The position numbers and the translations under genes were made by a program. Positions 57,824 through 64,000 of a stretch of 64,000 nt of DNA are shown here, piece by piece. Source of the stretch: Candidatus Planktophila sulfonica (GTDB lineage Bacteria; Actinomycetota; Actinomycetes; Nanopelagicales; Nanopelagicaceae); contig NZ_CP016773.1 in NCBI RefSeq assembly GCF_002288065.1, positions 124,001-188,000 of the forward strand, written 5' to 3'. The notes beneath the pieces were generated by a model. The model was not told the origin of the DNA. It saw only the letters and a list, made by a program, of their open reading frames with translations, and ran no database searches. The stretch's first letter is position 1. The number at the start of each line of letters is the position of its first letter.

Positions 57824-58753
57824 GTGAGCGCGATTCATCAGCACCCTTCCCACATAGATCGCGCCGGAGAACTGCGCACCAATCAAGGCACTCTCGACAC
57901 TTTGTGGCAACAAGCCAAGATTCTTCATATCACCGAAGGTCGCATCGCATCAGTCGATGAAAAGCTCACATTCTCTAGCGCACTACAGATTTCCGAGCTT
58001 CTGGCATCAGGAAAATTCACTGAGGGTTCTCGCTACTTCTTGGGTCTTGATCTCGATACTCGCGCTCCCTACTTCGCTTGGGATACGCAGTGGGTAGGCG
58101 AGGTTTCTGATGAGGTCAAGAGCGTTGGTTTCACAACTCTTCGCGAAATTGGCGCAGAGCTTTCGCCGATGGAATTTGAACTCTCACTTCATGCAACTGC
58201 CATCAGTAATTGGCATCGTGCACATCCGCGTTGTCCTCGCTGTGGTGGGCCAACACGTGTTGATCTCGGCGGAGCAGCGCGCTTCTGCGATGCAGATCAA
58301 AGTCAGCATCACCCTCGTACAGATTCTGCCGTGATCGTTCTGATTAAAGATCGCGATGATCGAATTTTGTTGGGGCATCAACCGGTGTGGCCCGAAGGTC
58401 GCTTCTCTACTTTTGCAGGCTTTCTCGAACCAGGTGAAACATTTGAACAATGCGTTTCTCGTGAAGTCTTTGAAGAATCTGGCATCACAGTGAGCGAGAT
58501 CAAATATCTCGGCTCACAACCGTGGCCCTTTCCTGCAAGCATCATGATTGCATTTGAGGCAGTAACTGATAACCCTGGCGTTGCAAAAGGTGACGGAGAA
58601 GAAATTACTGAAGTGAAATGGTTTAGCCGCGCAGAACTGAAAGCGGCAGCAGCCGATGGTTCACTTCTTCTTCCCCCAACTATCTCTGTTGCACGCAAGA
58701 TGATTGAAGGATGGCTCGGCGAAAGTGCCCAGGGCGGCGAGACGTGGAGATAA
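57824..58753 (+). CDS. nudC: NudC-like NAD+ diphosphatase (Nudix hydrolase)
   Basis: A 309-residue Nudix enzyme that should hydrolyse NADH or NAD caps on RNA. The Nudix box is GFLEPGETFEQCVSREVFEESGI, and the NudC-specific GSQPWPFPASIMIAFEA follows. The zinc ribbon reads CPRCGGPTRV...ARFCDADQSQHHPRTD: the fourth Cys of the usual CxxC pair is Asp. The start is GTG 57824. In mycobacteria nudC likewise stands between adnAB and uvrD2. Confidence 0.9.
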   Translation: MSAIHQHPSHIDRAGELRTNQGTLDTLWQQAKILHITEGRIASVDEKLTFSSALQISELLASGKFTEGSRYFLGLDLDTRAPYFAWDTQWVGEVSDEVKSVGFTTLREIGAELSPMEFELSLHATAISNWHRAHPRCPRCGGPTRVDLGGAARFCDADQSQHHPRTDSAVIVLIKDRDDRILLGHQPVWPEGRFSTFAGFLEPGETFEQCVSREVFEESGITVSEIKYLGSQPWPFPASIMIAFEAVTDNPGVAKGDGEEITEVKWFSRAELKAAAADGSLLLPPTISVARKMIEGWLGESAQGGETWR

Positions 58754-58795
58754 CTCCATGGCTATTCCTTCGGGCCACTTTTATGGCGGCATAAC

Positions 58796-60445
58796 GTGGC
58801 TATAGAAGACGAGATCCTCGCTGCACTCGACCCAGATCAGCGCGCAGTAGCACTTGCCACACGTGGGCCTGTCTGCGTTATTGCAGGAGCGGGCACCGGT
58901 AAAACTCGCGCAATTACCCATCGCATCGCATATGCCGCAGCTATCGGAACGATGGATCCGCAGAAAGTATTGGCACTTACCTTCACTGCCAAAGCAGCAG
59001 GTGAGATGCGAGCTCGTCTACGTTCACTCGGTGTTCCCACCGTTGCAGCGCGCACGATTCACTCAGCCGCGCTGAAGCAACTGCTCTACTTCTGGCCATC
59101 TGTATTCGGTGGTCGCACACCAGATTTGATGACTACAAAGACAGGATTTCTCACTGAAGCAATTAATCGCGCCGGTTTAAGCGATTCGATCCGAGCCACA
59201 AATCGCGAAATCATGCGCGATATTGCATCTGAAATCGAATGGGCAAAAGTTTCACAAGTTGCCCCAAGTGATTACGTTGATGAAATTTCTAAGCGCATGC
59301 AGAAACCTCGTGTTTTGCCTGAGCAGATGGTGCAGATTTACACAGCTTATGAATCTGTGAAGAAGCAAGAGCTAGCAATCGACTTTGAAGATGTTCTCTT
59401 GCTCTGTGCTGCAATGCTTGAAGAAGAACGCGAAGTCCGCGAACGCGTTCAAGATCAGTACAGATACTTCACTATCGATGAGTATCAGGATGTTTCACCA
59501 GTTCAACAACGCTTGATCAATGCCTGGCTTGGAAAGCGAAACGATATCTGCGTCGTTGGCGATCCGGCGCAGACCATTTACTCATTTGCTGGCGCTACTC
59601 CAGTATTTCTCAATACCTTTACCCAGCGCTTCCCTGATGCTGAAGTAATTCGCCTCAGCACCGGATATCGCTCAACTCCTGAAATTACCTTTGCTGCTAA
59701 TGCGCTCTTGCGTTATGGATCTATGGGACAAGAACTTGTTGCACAGAATGACCACGGCAGTGCGCCTAGCGTCGTTGGCTACGCAGATGAAGCTGCCGAA
59801 GTCACCGGTGTGCTGTCAGAAATTACTTCTCTTCTTAGCGCAGGGACTCCGCCACATGAAGTCGCAATTTTGGCCCGCACCAATTCACAGTTGAAGAGCG
59901 TTGAACGAGCAATGGTGAAGGTCAATCTGCCATACCAAGTTCGCAGCACAGAAAGATTCTTTGATCGTAAAGAAGTTCGTGATTTCTTAGGCGAAGTTCG
60001 TAAAGCTTCTGTTATTCCTACAGAAGGTCAGGGGTGGATCGATGAACTTCGCACACTTGCGCAGCCATATCTAACAGATGAAGCAATCGATGGAATTGCA
60101 GCGCTTCTGCATTTAGCGCGCGAACTCGATAGCGATGAGAACTTCACACCGAAGACTCTGCGCGGTTACTTACGCGAAGTGGAAGATCGGGTGCAGCAGA
60201 ACAATCCACCGACAATGCCTGTCGTAACCCTGGCAACTCTGCATGCAGCAAAAGGTCTTGAATGGGAACGCGTCTTCTTAATCGGCGCATCTGAAGGCCA
60301 GCTACCTGTCTCTGATGCCTCGATCGATGAAGAGCGCCGTCTCTTTTATGTGGGAATCACCCGCGCCAAGGCTGATTTACATATCTCTTACCGCAAGAGC
60401 CCCAGCCCATTCCTGCGTGAATCCGGGTTACTCGCCGGTTCTTAG
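58796..60445 (+). CDS. uvrD2: UvrD2-like ATP-dependent DNA helicase, without HRDC domain
   Basis: A 549-residue SF1 helicase. Motifs are VIAGAGTGKTRAITHRI (I), LTFTAKAAGEMRARL (Ia), FTIDEYQDVSPVQQRLI (II), VVGDPAQTIYSFAGA (III), RLSTGYRSTPEI (IV), TLATLHAAKGLEWERVFLIG (V) and LFYVGITRAKADLHISY (VI). Mycobacterial UvrD2 is about 700 residues with a C-terminal HRDC and a tetracysteine linker; here the protein ends soon after motif VI. The start is GTG 58796. It is followed by the whiB7 locus, as in mycobacteria. Confidence 0.92.
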   Translation: MAIEDEILAALDPDQRAVALATRGPVCVIAGAGTGKTRAITHRIAYAAAIGTMDPQKVLALTFTAKAAGEMRARLRSLGVPTVAARTIHSAALKQLLYFWPSVFGGRTPDLMTTKTGFLTEAINRAGLSDSIRATNREIMRDIASEIEWAKVSQVAPSDYVDEISKRMQKPRVLPEQMVQIYTAYESVKKQELAIDFEDVLLLCAAMLEEEREVRERVQDQYRYFTIDEYQDVSPVQQRLINAWLGKRNDICVVGDPAQTIYSFAGATPVFLNTFTQRFPDAEVIRLSTGYRSTPEITFAANALLRYGSMGQELVAQNDHGSAPSVVGYADEAAEVTGVLSEITSLLSAGTPPHEVAILARTNSQLKSVERAMVKVNLPYQVRSTERFFDRKEVRDFLGEVRKASVIPTEGQGWIDELRTLAQPYLTDEAIDGIAALLHLARELDSDENFTPKTLRGYLREVEDRVQQNNPPTMPVVTLATLHAAKGLEWERVFLIGASEGQLPVSDASIDEERRLFYVGITRAKADLHISYRKSPSPFLRESGLLAGS

Positions 60446-60466
60446 CTCACCTCTGGCTCTGCCCGC

Positions 60467-60507
60467 AATTAATTAGGTTGCCAGAACGATTACCCGTCGC
60501 GTACCCT
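60467..60507 (+). promoter_or_regulatory. Probable WhiB7-type autoregulated promoter
   Basis: AATTAATTA (60467-60475) is followed after two bases by -35 TTGCCA (60478-60483), an 18-base spacer, and -10 TACCCT (60502-60507). Promoters activated by WhiB7 have an AT-rich block just upstream of the -35 that its AT-hook contacts. The predicted start near 60514 leaves about 23 bases before the leader ORF. Confidence 0.55.
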
Positions 60508-60536
60508 TACTCCATCTACTAGAAGAAGGAGTTGAA

Positions 60537-60722
60537 ATGAATTCAGTATTCGCTTCAACAACAGCAGGCGCTCGTGCGTCTGTTCCTTCTGCTGCTCATA
60601 CAACCTCAACAGCTACAGCTAAGCGCACTCATAAGCGCGCAGCTTGGCCCACAGCAACAAAGTCAGCGTTTTACGCCAACTTTTATGCAGTGGTTGAGGC
60701 CACAGGAGCTCTAGTCGAGTAA
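60537..60722 (+). CDS. Leader ORF / small protein upstream of whiB7 (61 aa)
   Basis: ATG 60537 follows an excellent AAGGAG (60526-60531). The 61-residue product is rich in Ala, Thr and Ser, with a basic middle (KRTHKRAAWPTATKSAFYANFYAVVEA) and an acidic end. No membrane helix or cysteine. Its stop is 17 bases before a strong terminator, and whiB7 starts 70 bases after that. whiB7 genes in other Actinobacteria have regulatory upstream ORFs whose translation state controls a terminator. This ORF is longer than those, so it could instead be a genuine small protein. The family is not recognised. Confidence 0.65.
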   Translation: MNSVFASTTAGARASVPSAAHTTSTATAKRTHKRAAWPTATKSAFYANFYAVVEATGALVE

Positions 60723-60738
60723 TTCGAACAGAACCCAC

Positions 60739-60778
60739 AAGGGCCTCAAATCCACAAAGGATTTGTAGGTCCTTTTTT
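60739..60778 (+). terminator. Strong intrinsic terminator / attenuator before whiB7
   Basis: AAGGGCCT-CAAATCC (60739-60753) pairs with GGATTTG-T-AGGTCCTT (60759-60774), giving 15 pairs with one bulge and one G-U pair. A run of six T follows (60773-60778). The stop codon of the leader ORF is 17 bases upstream, so a ribosome stalled or finishing there could reach the base of the hairpin. Confidence 0.85.
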
Positions 60779-60847
60779 ATTTCCATACCAACCAAATAGA
60801 AACCACATAGATACGAAAGTAAGTAAAAGAGAGAAGAGGTGAGAGCT

Positions 60848-61210
60848 ATGACAGTTCTCTTCAGCGAACTACAGGTGCCAGGCTGGGCAGATAGCGGCGA
60901 AAAGATTGGCTTGAAGGATGTGACCTTCACATATGACAACGCCAAGGCTTTTACGCTCCCATGCCATTCTGCAGACCCTGAGCTCTTCTACTCCGAGACA
61001 GACCAGGGAATTGCAGAGGCGAAGGCGCTCTGCGGCACCTGTCCTTCACGTAACAAGTGTCTTGATGGCGCACTTTCACGCCAAGAACCATGTGGCGTAT
61101 GGGGCGGCCAGTTAATTGAAGATGGCGTGATCATCGAACGTAAGCGTCGCGCCGGTCGACCACCACGTCAGGTGATTGCAGCTGCTCGTTTAATCGAGAG
61201 CGATATCTAA
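60848..61210 (+). CDS. whiB7: WhiB7-like iron-sulfur transcription regulator
   Basis: A 120-residue WhiB protein. Cys39, Cys62, Cys65 and Cys71 (C-x22-C-x2-C-x5-C) should hold a [4Fe-4S] cluster, followed by the sigma-binding turn CGVWGGQL. The basic end KRRAGRPPRQ is the AT-hook that marks WhiB7. WhiB7 binds the primary sigma factor and induces antibiotic-resistance and redox genes, including itself. ATG 60848 is used; GTG 60839 is possible. Position after uvrD2 matches mycobacteria. Confidence 0.9.
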   Translation: MTVLFSELQVPGWADSGEKIGLKDVTFTYDNAKAFTLPCHSADPELFYSETDQGIAEAKALCGTCPSRNKCLDGALSRQEPCGVWGGQLIEDGVIIERKRRAGRPPRQVIAAARLIESDI

Positions 61211-61226
61211 AAACTCCTGATTGAAG

Positions 61227-62336
61227 TTAGAAAGCACATCCGCAGAGTGGATGGCGAGTAATCGCCACCACCTGCGGTTGGGCAACTCTTTGATAATCCA
61301 ATGTTGTAATTTTTCCAAAGAGTTCAGCGTCTTTCAGTACTTCTCCTTCTGAAAGAGTTGCAGCATCGCAAAAGGCAACAACGTTTGATGCGGCAAGGGC
61401 TGCAACTGCGTGAGCTGCAATATGAGGATATTCCTGAGTAACTTCACCGCTCAGAACCCGTTGCGAAGTAACCCCACTTTGATCACGTTCTACAAGCTCG
61501 GCACAACGCAGACATGGCGTCTTTCCCGGAATTACTATCTGACCGATTTTTGCGCGACCGCCTTCAGGGTGTGGAATACGTATAAATGTTTGTCCGTAGC
61601 TCATCCATAGAGCGAGCTTCTCTGGGTCAACATCTCCGCAGACAATTACAAGGTCAGGTGTTGATGCTTCATCAAGGTAATTAGCGCTCTTATCAAGTGG
61701 AAAGAGCGAGTAATCGCGCCTGACATCTTCGCGATTCTTGATAAAGGCAAAACCATATTGAGCTGAAGTGATTCCATCGACTGCAATATCAAGATCACCA
61801 ATCTGCGCAGTGCGAGCTCCCGGAGCAAAGCGGCTCTGCGTAAAGCCGCTTGCGAGTAGAAGTGAGTAGAGAAGTGTGGCAACGCGATTGTTGCCCGAAA
61901 TTTCAATAAGGAAATTTTGACGCGCACTCAGTAGCGCAACTCCACCATCTGTGACATCGCTTCTCCATGTTGTCTGCTCAAGCTCAGGTGCAATGCGATT
62001 CTGAAGTTGGATATATGCCCCATCACGTTGCGGCTTACTATTTTTGGAAGCGCGACCATCAATCTTCGAGATAAAGCGATCGCTAATTGTGATTGCGCCC
62101 TGCGTTGTATCAAGGAGTGATTGGTGGGCAAGCTCGGTCATCAGGTTATGGATTGCAATGGATGAGACCCCAGCGATGCGAGGGATCTCGTCTTCGCGTA
62201 CCCCTTGCGCAAGATGCTCGGCGATGATCTTCTGCTCCGCTGTGTAGATGCGAATTGCTCGCGCTGAGGTTCCTAAGAAAAATTCGCCAGGAGTTGTTGT
62301 TTCAAAGAGTGATGTACCGCGCTTGAGTGTTCTCAT
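61227..62336 (-). CDS. ThiF/E1-like protein related to TOMM leader-binding (Ocin-ThiF-like) proteins
   Basis: A 369-residue protein. The N-terminal third is winged-helix-like (YTAEQKIIAEHLAQGVREDEIPRIAGVSSIAIHNLMTELA). The centre resembles the E1/ThiF Rossmann fold, but the nucleotide loop is poor (ISGNNRVATLLYSLLLASG, without G-x-G-x-x-G). Zinc-type cysteines occur as PCLRCAEL and at the end as HPLCGCAF (Cys365, Cys367), a pattern shared with azoline (TOMM) E1-like partner proteins. It begins a same-strand group with a zinc ribbon and two metallopeptidases. No YcaO cyclodehydratase or obvious precursor peptide is in the window. Function unknown. Confidence 0.7.
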   Translation of the reverse strand: MRTLKRGTSLFETTTPGEFFLGTSARAIRIYTAEQKIIAEHLAQGVREDEIPRIAGVSSIAIHNLMTELAHQSLLDTTQGAITISDRFISKIDGRASKNSKPQRDGAYIQLQNRIAPELEQTTWRSDVTDGGVALLSARQNFLIEISGNNRVATLLYSLLLASGFTQSRFAPGARTAQIGDLDIAVDGITSAQYGFAFIKNREDVRRDYSLFPLDKSANYLDEASTPDLVIVCGDVDPEKLALWMSYGQTFIRIPHPEGGRAKIGQIVIPGKTPCLRCAELVERDQSGVTSQRVLSGEVTQEYPHIAAHAVAALAASNVVAFCDAATLSEGEVLKDAELFGKITTLDYQRVAQPQVVAITRHPLCGCAF

Positions 62337-62393
62337 AGCCGGGCATTCTCCGGCGAGCGCACGTGGTGTTAAGCGAGCGCCCGTAGATGCTGT

Positions 62394-62433
62394 GGAAAAA
62401 GAAATAACCCCCGCCCATAAGGGCGAGGGTTAT
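62394..62433 (-). terminator. Intrinsic terminator of the DUF5679 gene
   Basis: On the minus strand ATAACCCTCGCCC-TTAT-GGGCGGGGGTTAT (62433 to 62404) forms a 13-position stem with a four-base loop. It is followed by TTCTTTTTCC (62403-62394). It lies 23 bases past the DUF5679 stop and separates it from the ThiF-like gene. Confidence 0.82.
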
Positions 62434-62456
62434 AACTACGTATAGTGACGTAAAAC

Positions 62457-62627
62457 TTATTCTGGCTTCTTGCCGAGAATGCGATTCACCTTGGTGCCAC
62501 ACACTGGGCAGATGCCCTGTGCCATGCGACGACCAGAGTCTGAGATCTTTACAGTTCCCTCGAAATCACGCTTCTCTTTGCACTTAACGCAGTAAGCGTC
62601 ACCCTTGTATGTCTCTACCTCTGTCAT
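62457..62627 (-). CDS. DUF5679 small zinc-ribbon protein
   Basis: A 56-residue protein with two zinc knuckles, AYCVKCKEKRDF and GICPVCGTKVNRIL, and the linking KISDSGRRMAQG. ATG 62627 follows GGAGG in ideal position, so longer upstream frames are not used. It resembles the DUF5679 and 50S-L33/L36-like miniature zinc ribbons conserved beside uvrD2 and M48-like genes in Actinobacteria. Role unknown. Confidence 0.88.
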   Translation of the reverse strand: MTEVETYKGDAYCVKCKEKRDFEGTVKISDSGRRMAQGICPVCGTKVNRILGKKPE

Positions 62628-62698
62628 TTTTGCCTCCGTTCGACCCATGTGCTTGGCGCTCATGTGTACTGGCTGAAACAATACCCCCGCTCACGCTC

Positions 62699-62732
62699 AA
62701 AAAGCCGTTTCTACGCATGAATTGTGCGTAGA
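62699..62732 (-). terminator. Hairpin after the DUF45 metallopeptidase gene, likely terminator
   Basis: On the minus strand TCTACGCA (62732-62725) and TGCGTAGA (62717-62710) pair around a seven-base loop. AACGGC then TTTTT (62703-62699) follow. It starts about 20 bases past the stop at 62752. Confidence 0.55.
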
Positions 62733-62751
62733 GATTTGGGCAGGGATTGGG

Positions 62752-63333
62752 CTAGATCCTCTCGAGTTCAACGGGGGCCAAGAGAGCTCGCTCGGCTGCC
62801 TCATAGCCATCGAGATAGGCGCTGGCTAGCTCGGAATCCTCGAATCGAGCCAGGACTTCGGTGAATTCAGAGCCATGGTCGAAGTATTGGAGGTGAATCG
62901 CCTCGTGGAAGAGGACGTAATCCAGGGCGTAGGCGGGGGCAAGCTTGAGGCGGTCAGAGATGCGGATAGAGCGGTCAACGCTCGTGCATGAGCCCCAGCG
63001 CTCGCGCATCGCCCGCCATGTGACTGAAATAGGGCGCTCGGTGATTTCAGGGGCCAGCTCAGTAAGCAGTTGGTCGATTCTGGCGATGAGATCGGCCTCG
63101 CCTGGGGTCTTGGACTCCTCTTGGCTGCGAATCTTGGCGATCATCTCGGGGACGATAGCTCGCTCATCGGCTTTGCTCAGGCGGGCCGGAATAGAGATGA
63201 CGATGCGCCCACCTTGGCGATAGGCCGAGATGCTCTTTTTGCGACGGGTGGAACGGATAACAAGGATTTCACCCTCGTCGACCCCAGGAAGTGTGACCTC
63301 TTCAAAGTTTTGTGAAAAGTCTCCAGTAGTCAT
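62752..63333 (-). CDS. DUF45 / YgjP-like M48-type zinc metallopeptidase
   Basis: A 193-residue protein. RWGSCTSVDRSIRISDRLKLAPAYALDYVLFHEAIHLQYFDHGSEF contains the zinc motif HEAIH and a third His, exactly the YgjP/DUF45 layout. The N-terminal half is a beta-rich DNA- or partner-binding module (ILVIRSTRRKKSISAYRQGGRIVISIPARLS). TACATT ends six bases before the ATG at 63333 and no ribosome-binding site is seen, so the mRNA may be leaderless. Substrate unknown; the cluster context is described in the findings. Confidence 0.88.
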   Translation of the reverse strand: MTTGDFSQNFEEVTLPGVDEGEILVIRSTRRKKSISAYRQGGRIVISIPARLSKADERAIVPEMIAKIRSQEESKTPGEADLIARIDQLLTELAPEITERPISVTWRAMRERWGSCTSVDRSIRISDRLKLAPAYALDYVLFHEAIHLQYFDHGSEFTEVLARFEDSELASAYLDGYEAAERALLAPVELERI

Positions 63334-63420
63334 TGAGGAAATGTATTAGATGCAATAAATATTGAAGGAGAAATCAAAGTTTTTGACAGAAAAAAATTTC
63401 TGTGTCTTCGCCATTTTCAT

Positions 63421-63449
63421 TTGATTCTGCTCTCTATTCGTCGTACTTT
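63421..63449 (+). promoter_or_regulatory. Promoter for the structured RNA at 63457
   Basis: -35 TTGATT (63421-63426), 17-base spacer, -10 TACTTT (63444-63449). The predicted start near 63456 coincides with the first base of the RNA stem. No plus-strand gene follows, so the promoter appears dedicated to the RNA. Confidence 0.55.
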
Positions 63450-63456
63450 TCGCATA

Positions 63457-63538
63457 CGAAGTCCTCGGATAACCGTTTGATATCAGCAAGGGGAAGGCTG
63501 ATATCAAAATGTGCGCCCGGGGACTTCGCTTTTCTTTT
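63457..63538 (+). ncRNA. Orphan structured small RNA of about 80 bases
   Basis: CGAAGTCCTCGG (63457-63468) pairs with CCGGGGACTTCG (63517-63528), 12 pairs with one G-U. Inside, an internal loop of about seven by eight bases leads to TTTGATATCAGC (63476-63487) pairing perfectly with GCTGATATCAAA (63497-63508) around AAGGGGAAG. CTTTTCTTTT follows directly. The fold, a matching promoter and a U-rich end make a small RNA with its own terminator likely. It lies between the tail of a minus-strand gene and the head of the next. No known RNA family is recognised; an elaborate terminator for some plus-strand transcript is the alternative. Confidence 0.6.
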
Positions 63539-63555
63539 ACCTCAAGTTTGTGCGA

Positions 63556-64000
63556 TTAGAGCAGGCCGCTGAGGTCATCAGGAACTTGCGTCGACGATAA
63601 GAACTTCTCAGGATCAAGCAACTCTTCAGCGCTCGGCAAAATTCCGCTCCAGATTTGATCGCGGGCCGCAATATCTTTCGATTCGCGCACCTTTTGCCAG
63701 AAGGCGCTCGCTTCTCGTGCAAGCTTTGGAGTTACTTCAAGTCCCAACAGTGTTTTAAAAAGTTGTTGTGATGGCGCATTGGTTGCGCGTTGACGTCGAT
63801 ACATCTCGCGAAGTTGAGTAAGCGCCGGAAGTCGATCACCTGCAGCCAAAGCTGTTACTTCATCTGCCCAACCATCGACGAGAGCAAGTGCTGTTTCTAG
63901 CTTTGAAAGAGCTGCACGCTGTGCCGGAGTTTCTTCAGGTGTGAAGATTCCATTGTTGAGTGCAATCGTGAATGAGTTTTCACCAGATTCAGGGTTGAGT
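63556..64000 (-). CDS. DUF2342 zinc-dependent metalloprotease, C-terminal part (5' end outside window)
   Basis: The reading frame enters from the window edge and stops at TAA 63556-63558; 147 residues are visible. The text LETALALVDGWADEVTALAAGDRLPALTQLREMYRRQRATNAPSQQLFKTLLGLEVTPKLAREASAFW is the C-terminal domain of the actinobacterial DUF2342 family (formerly called coenzyme F420 biosynthesis-associated; Rv3195 in M. tuberculosis). Those proteins carry an upstream HExxH that lies outside this window. Context after the M48-type and ThiF-like genes is conserved. Confidence 0.85.
   Translation of the reverse strand, partial: LNPESGENSFTIALNNGIFTPEETPAQRAALSKLETALALVDGWADEVTALAAGDRLPALTQLREMYRRQRATNAPSQQLFKTLLGLEVTPKLAREASAFWQKVRESKDIAARDQIWSGILPSAEELLDPEKFLSSTQVPDDLSGLL

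Noticed and set aside
62752-63333. Possible foreign origin of the metallopeptidase gene because it looks somewhat more GC-rich
   Set aside because: The gene family is part of a conserved actinobacterial neighbourhood, and the shift is mild by eye; no measurement was possible.
63383-63424. TTGACA motif as a promoter, or as a TTG start of a 13-codon peptide after GAAGGAG
   Set aside because: No TANNNT element at 16-18 bases downstream of TTGACA, and the peptide start is 12 bases from the ribosome-binding site with a weak codon; the TTGATT/TACTTT pair further on fits far better.

Overview
The window looks like core chromosome of a small-genome, moderately low-GC actinobacterium. Gene content and order support this: pmt|rsmI-metG-tatD-ksgA-ispE, glmU-prs-rplY-pth, mfd-(SurA-like lipoprotein)-mazG-eno-ftsB-DUF501-ppx, a MoeA-like/RimJ/SepX-like trio, adnAB, nudC, uvrD2-whiB7. 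These follow the arrangement known from Mycobacterium and Streptomyces, but the DNA is far less GC-rich, genes overlap by 4 bases (ATGA/GTGA) at many junctions, and no gap reaches 300 bases. The combination fits the freshwater acI lineage (Nanopelagicales, Planktophila-like). That placement is inference, not a database result.

Layout. 1-4.6 kb: FmdB-type zinc ribbon, a CopC-like protein, a CopD-CtaG fusion, an acyl-CoA dehydrogenase and 5-formyl-THF cyclo-ligase. 4.7-7.0 kb: a degenerate MoeA (Glp-like), a RimJ-type acetyltransferase and a SepX/GlpR-like membrane protein, probably a cell-division module. 7.0-13.8 kb: protein mannosyltransferase, then rsmI-metG-tatD-ksgA-ispE and a MarR regulator. 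13.9-19.4 kb: tRNA-Gln, glmU, prs, rplY, pth and an amidohydrolase. 19.3-30.8 kb: ppc, then the mfd-to-UDG run. 30.9-39.2 kb: a tRNA with anticodon UAA, a YccA-like membrane protein, MFS exporter, ABC exporter, greA, SURF1, phoH and a lytic transglycosylase. 39.2-48.4 kb: class I fumarase, xseB/xseA, ispH, rmuC, ychF, typA and a second CopC. 48.4-60.4 kb: adnA-adnB, katG, an EEP-family nuclease, nudC and uvrD2. 60.4-64 kb: a whiB7 locus with leader ORF and terminator, then a minus-strand run of a ThiF-like protein, DUF5679 zinc ribbon, DUF45/M48-type metallopeptidase and DUF2342 metalloprotease. A likely small RNA lies antisense-oriented between the last two.

There is no insertion sequence, prophage, CRISPR array, rRNA or plasmid gene. 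The window is mostly housekeeping: translation, DNA repair (Mfd, AdnAB, ExoVII, UvrD2, UDG, RmuC), isoprenoid and cell-wall precursor synthesis, central carbon metabolism and peroxide defence. The most unusual signals lie between genes: an orphan structured RNA with its own promoter and U-rich end (63421-63538), the whiB7 leader (60467-60778), a short-variable-arm tRNA with a leucine anticodon (30862-30934), repeats and palindromes before the transglycosylase gene, and a palindrome before marR.
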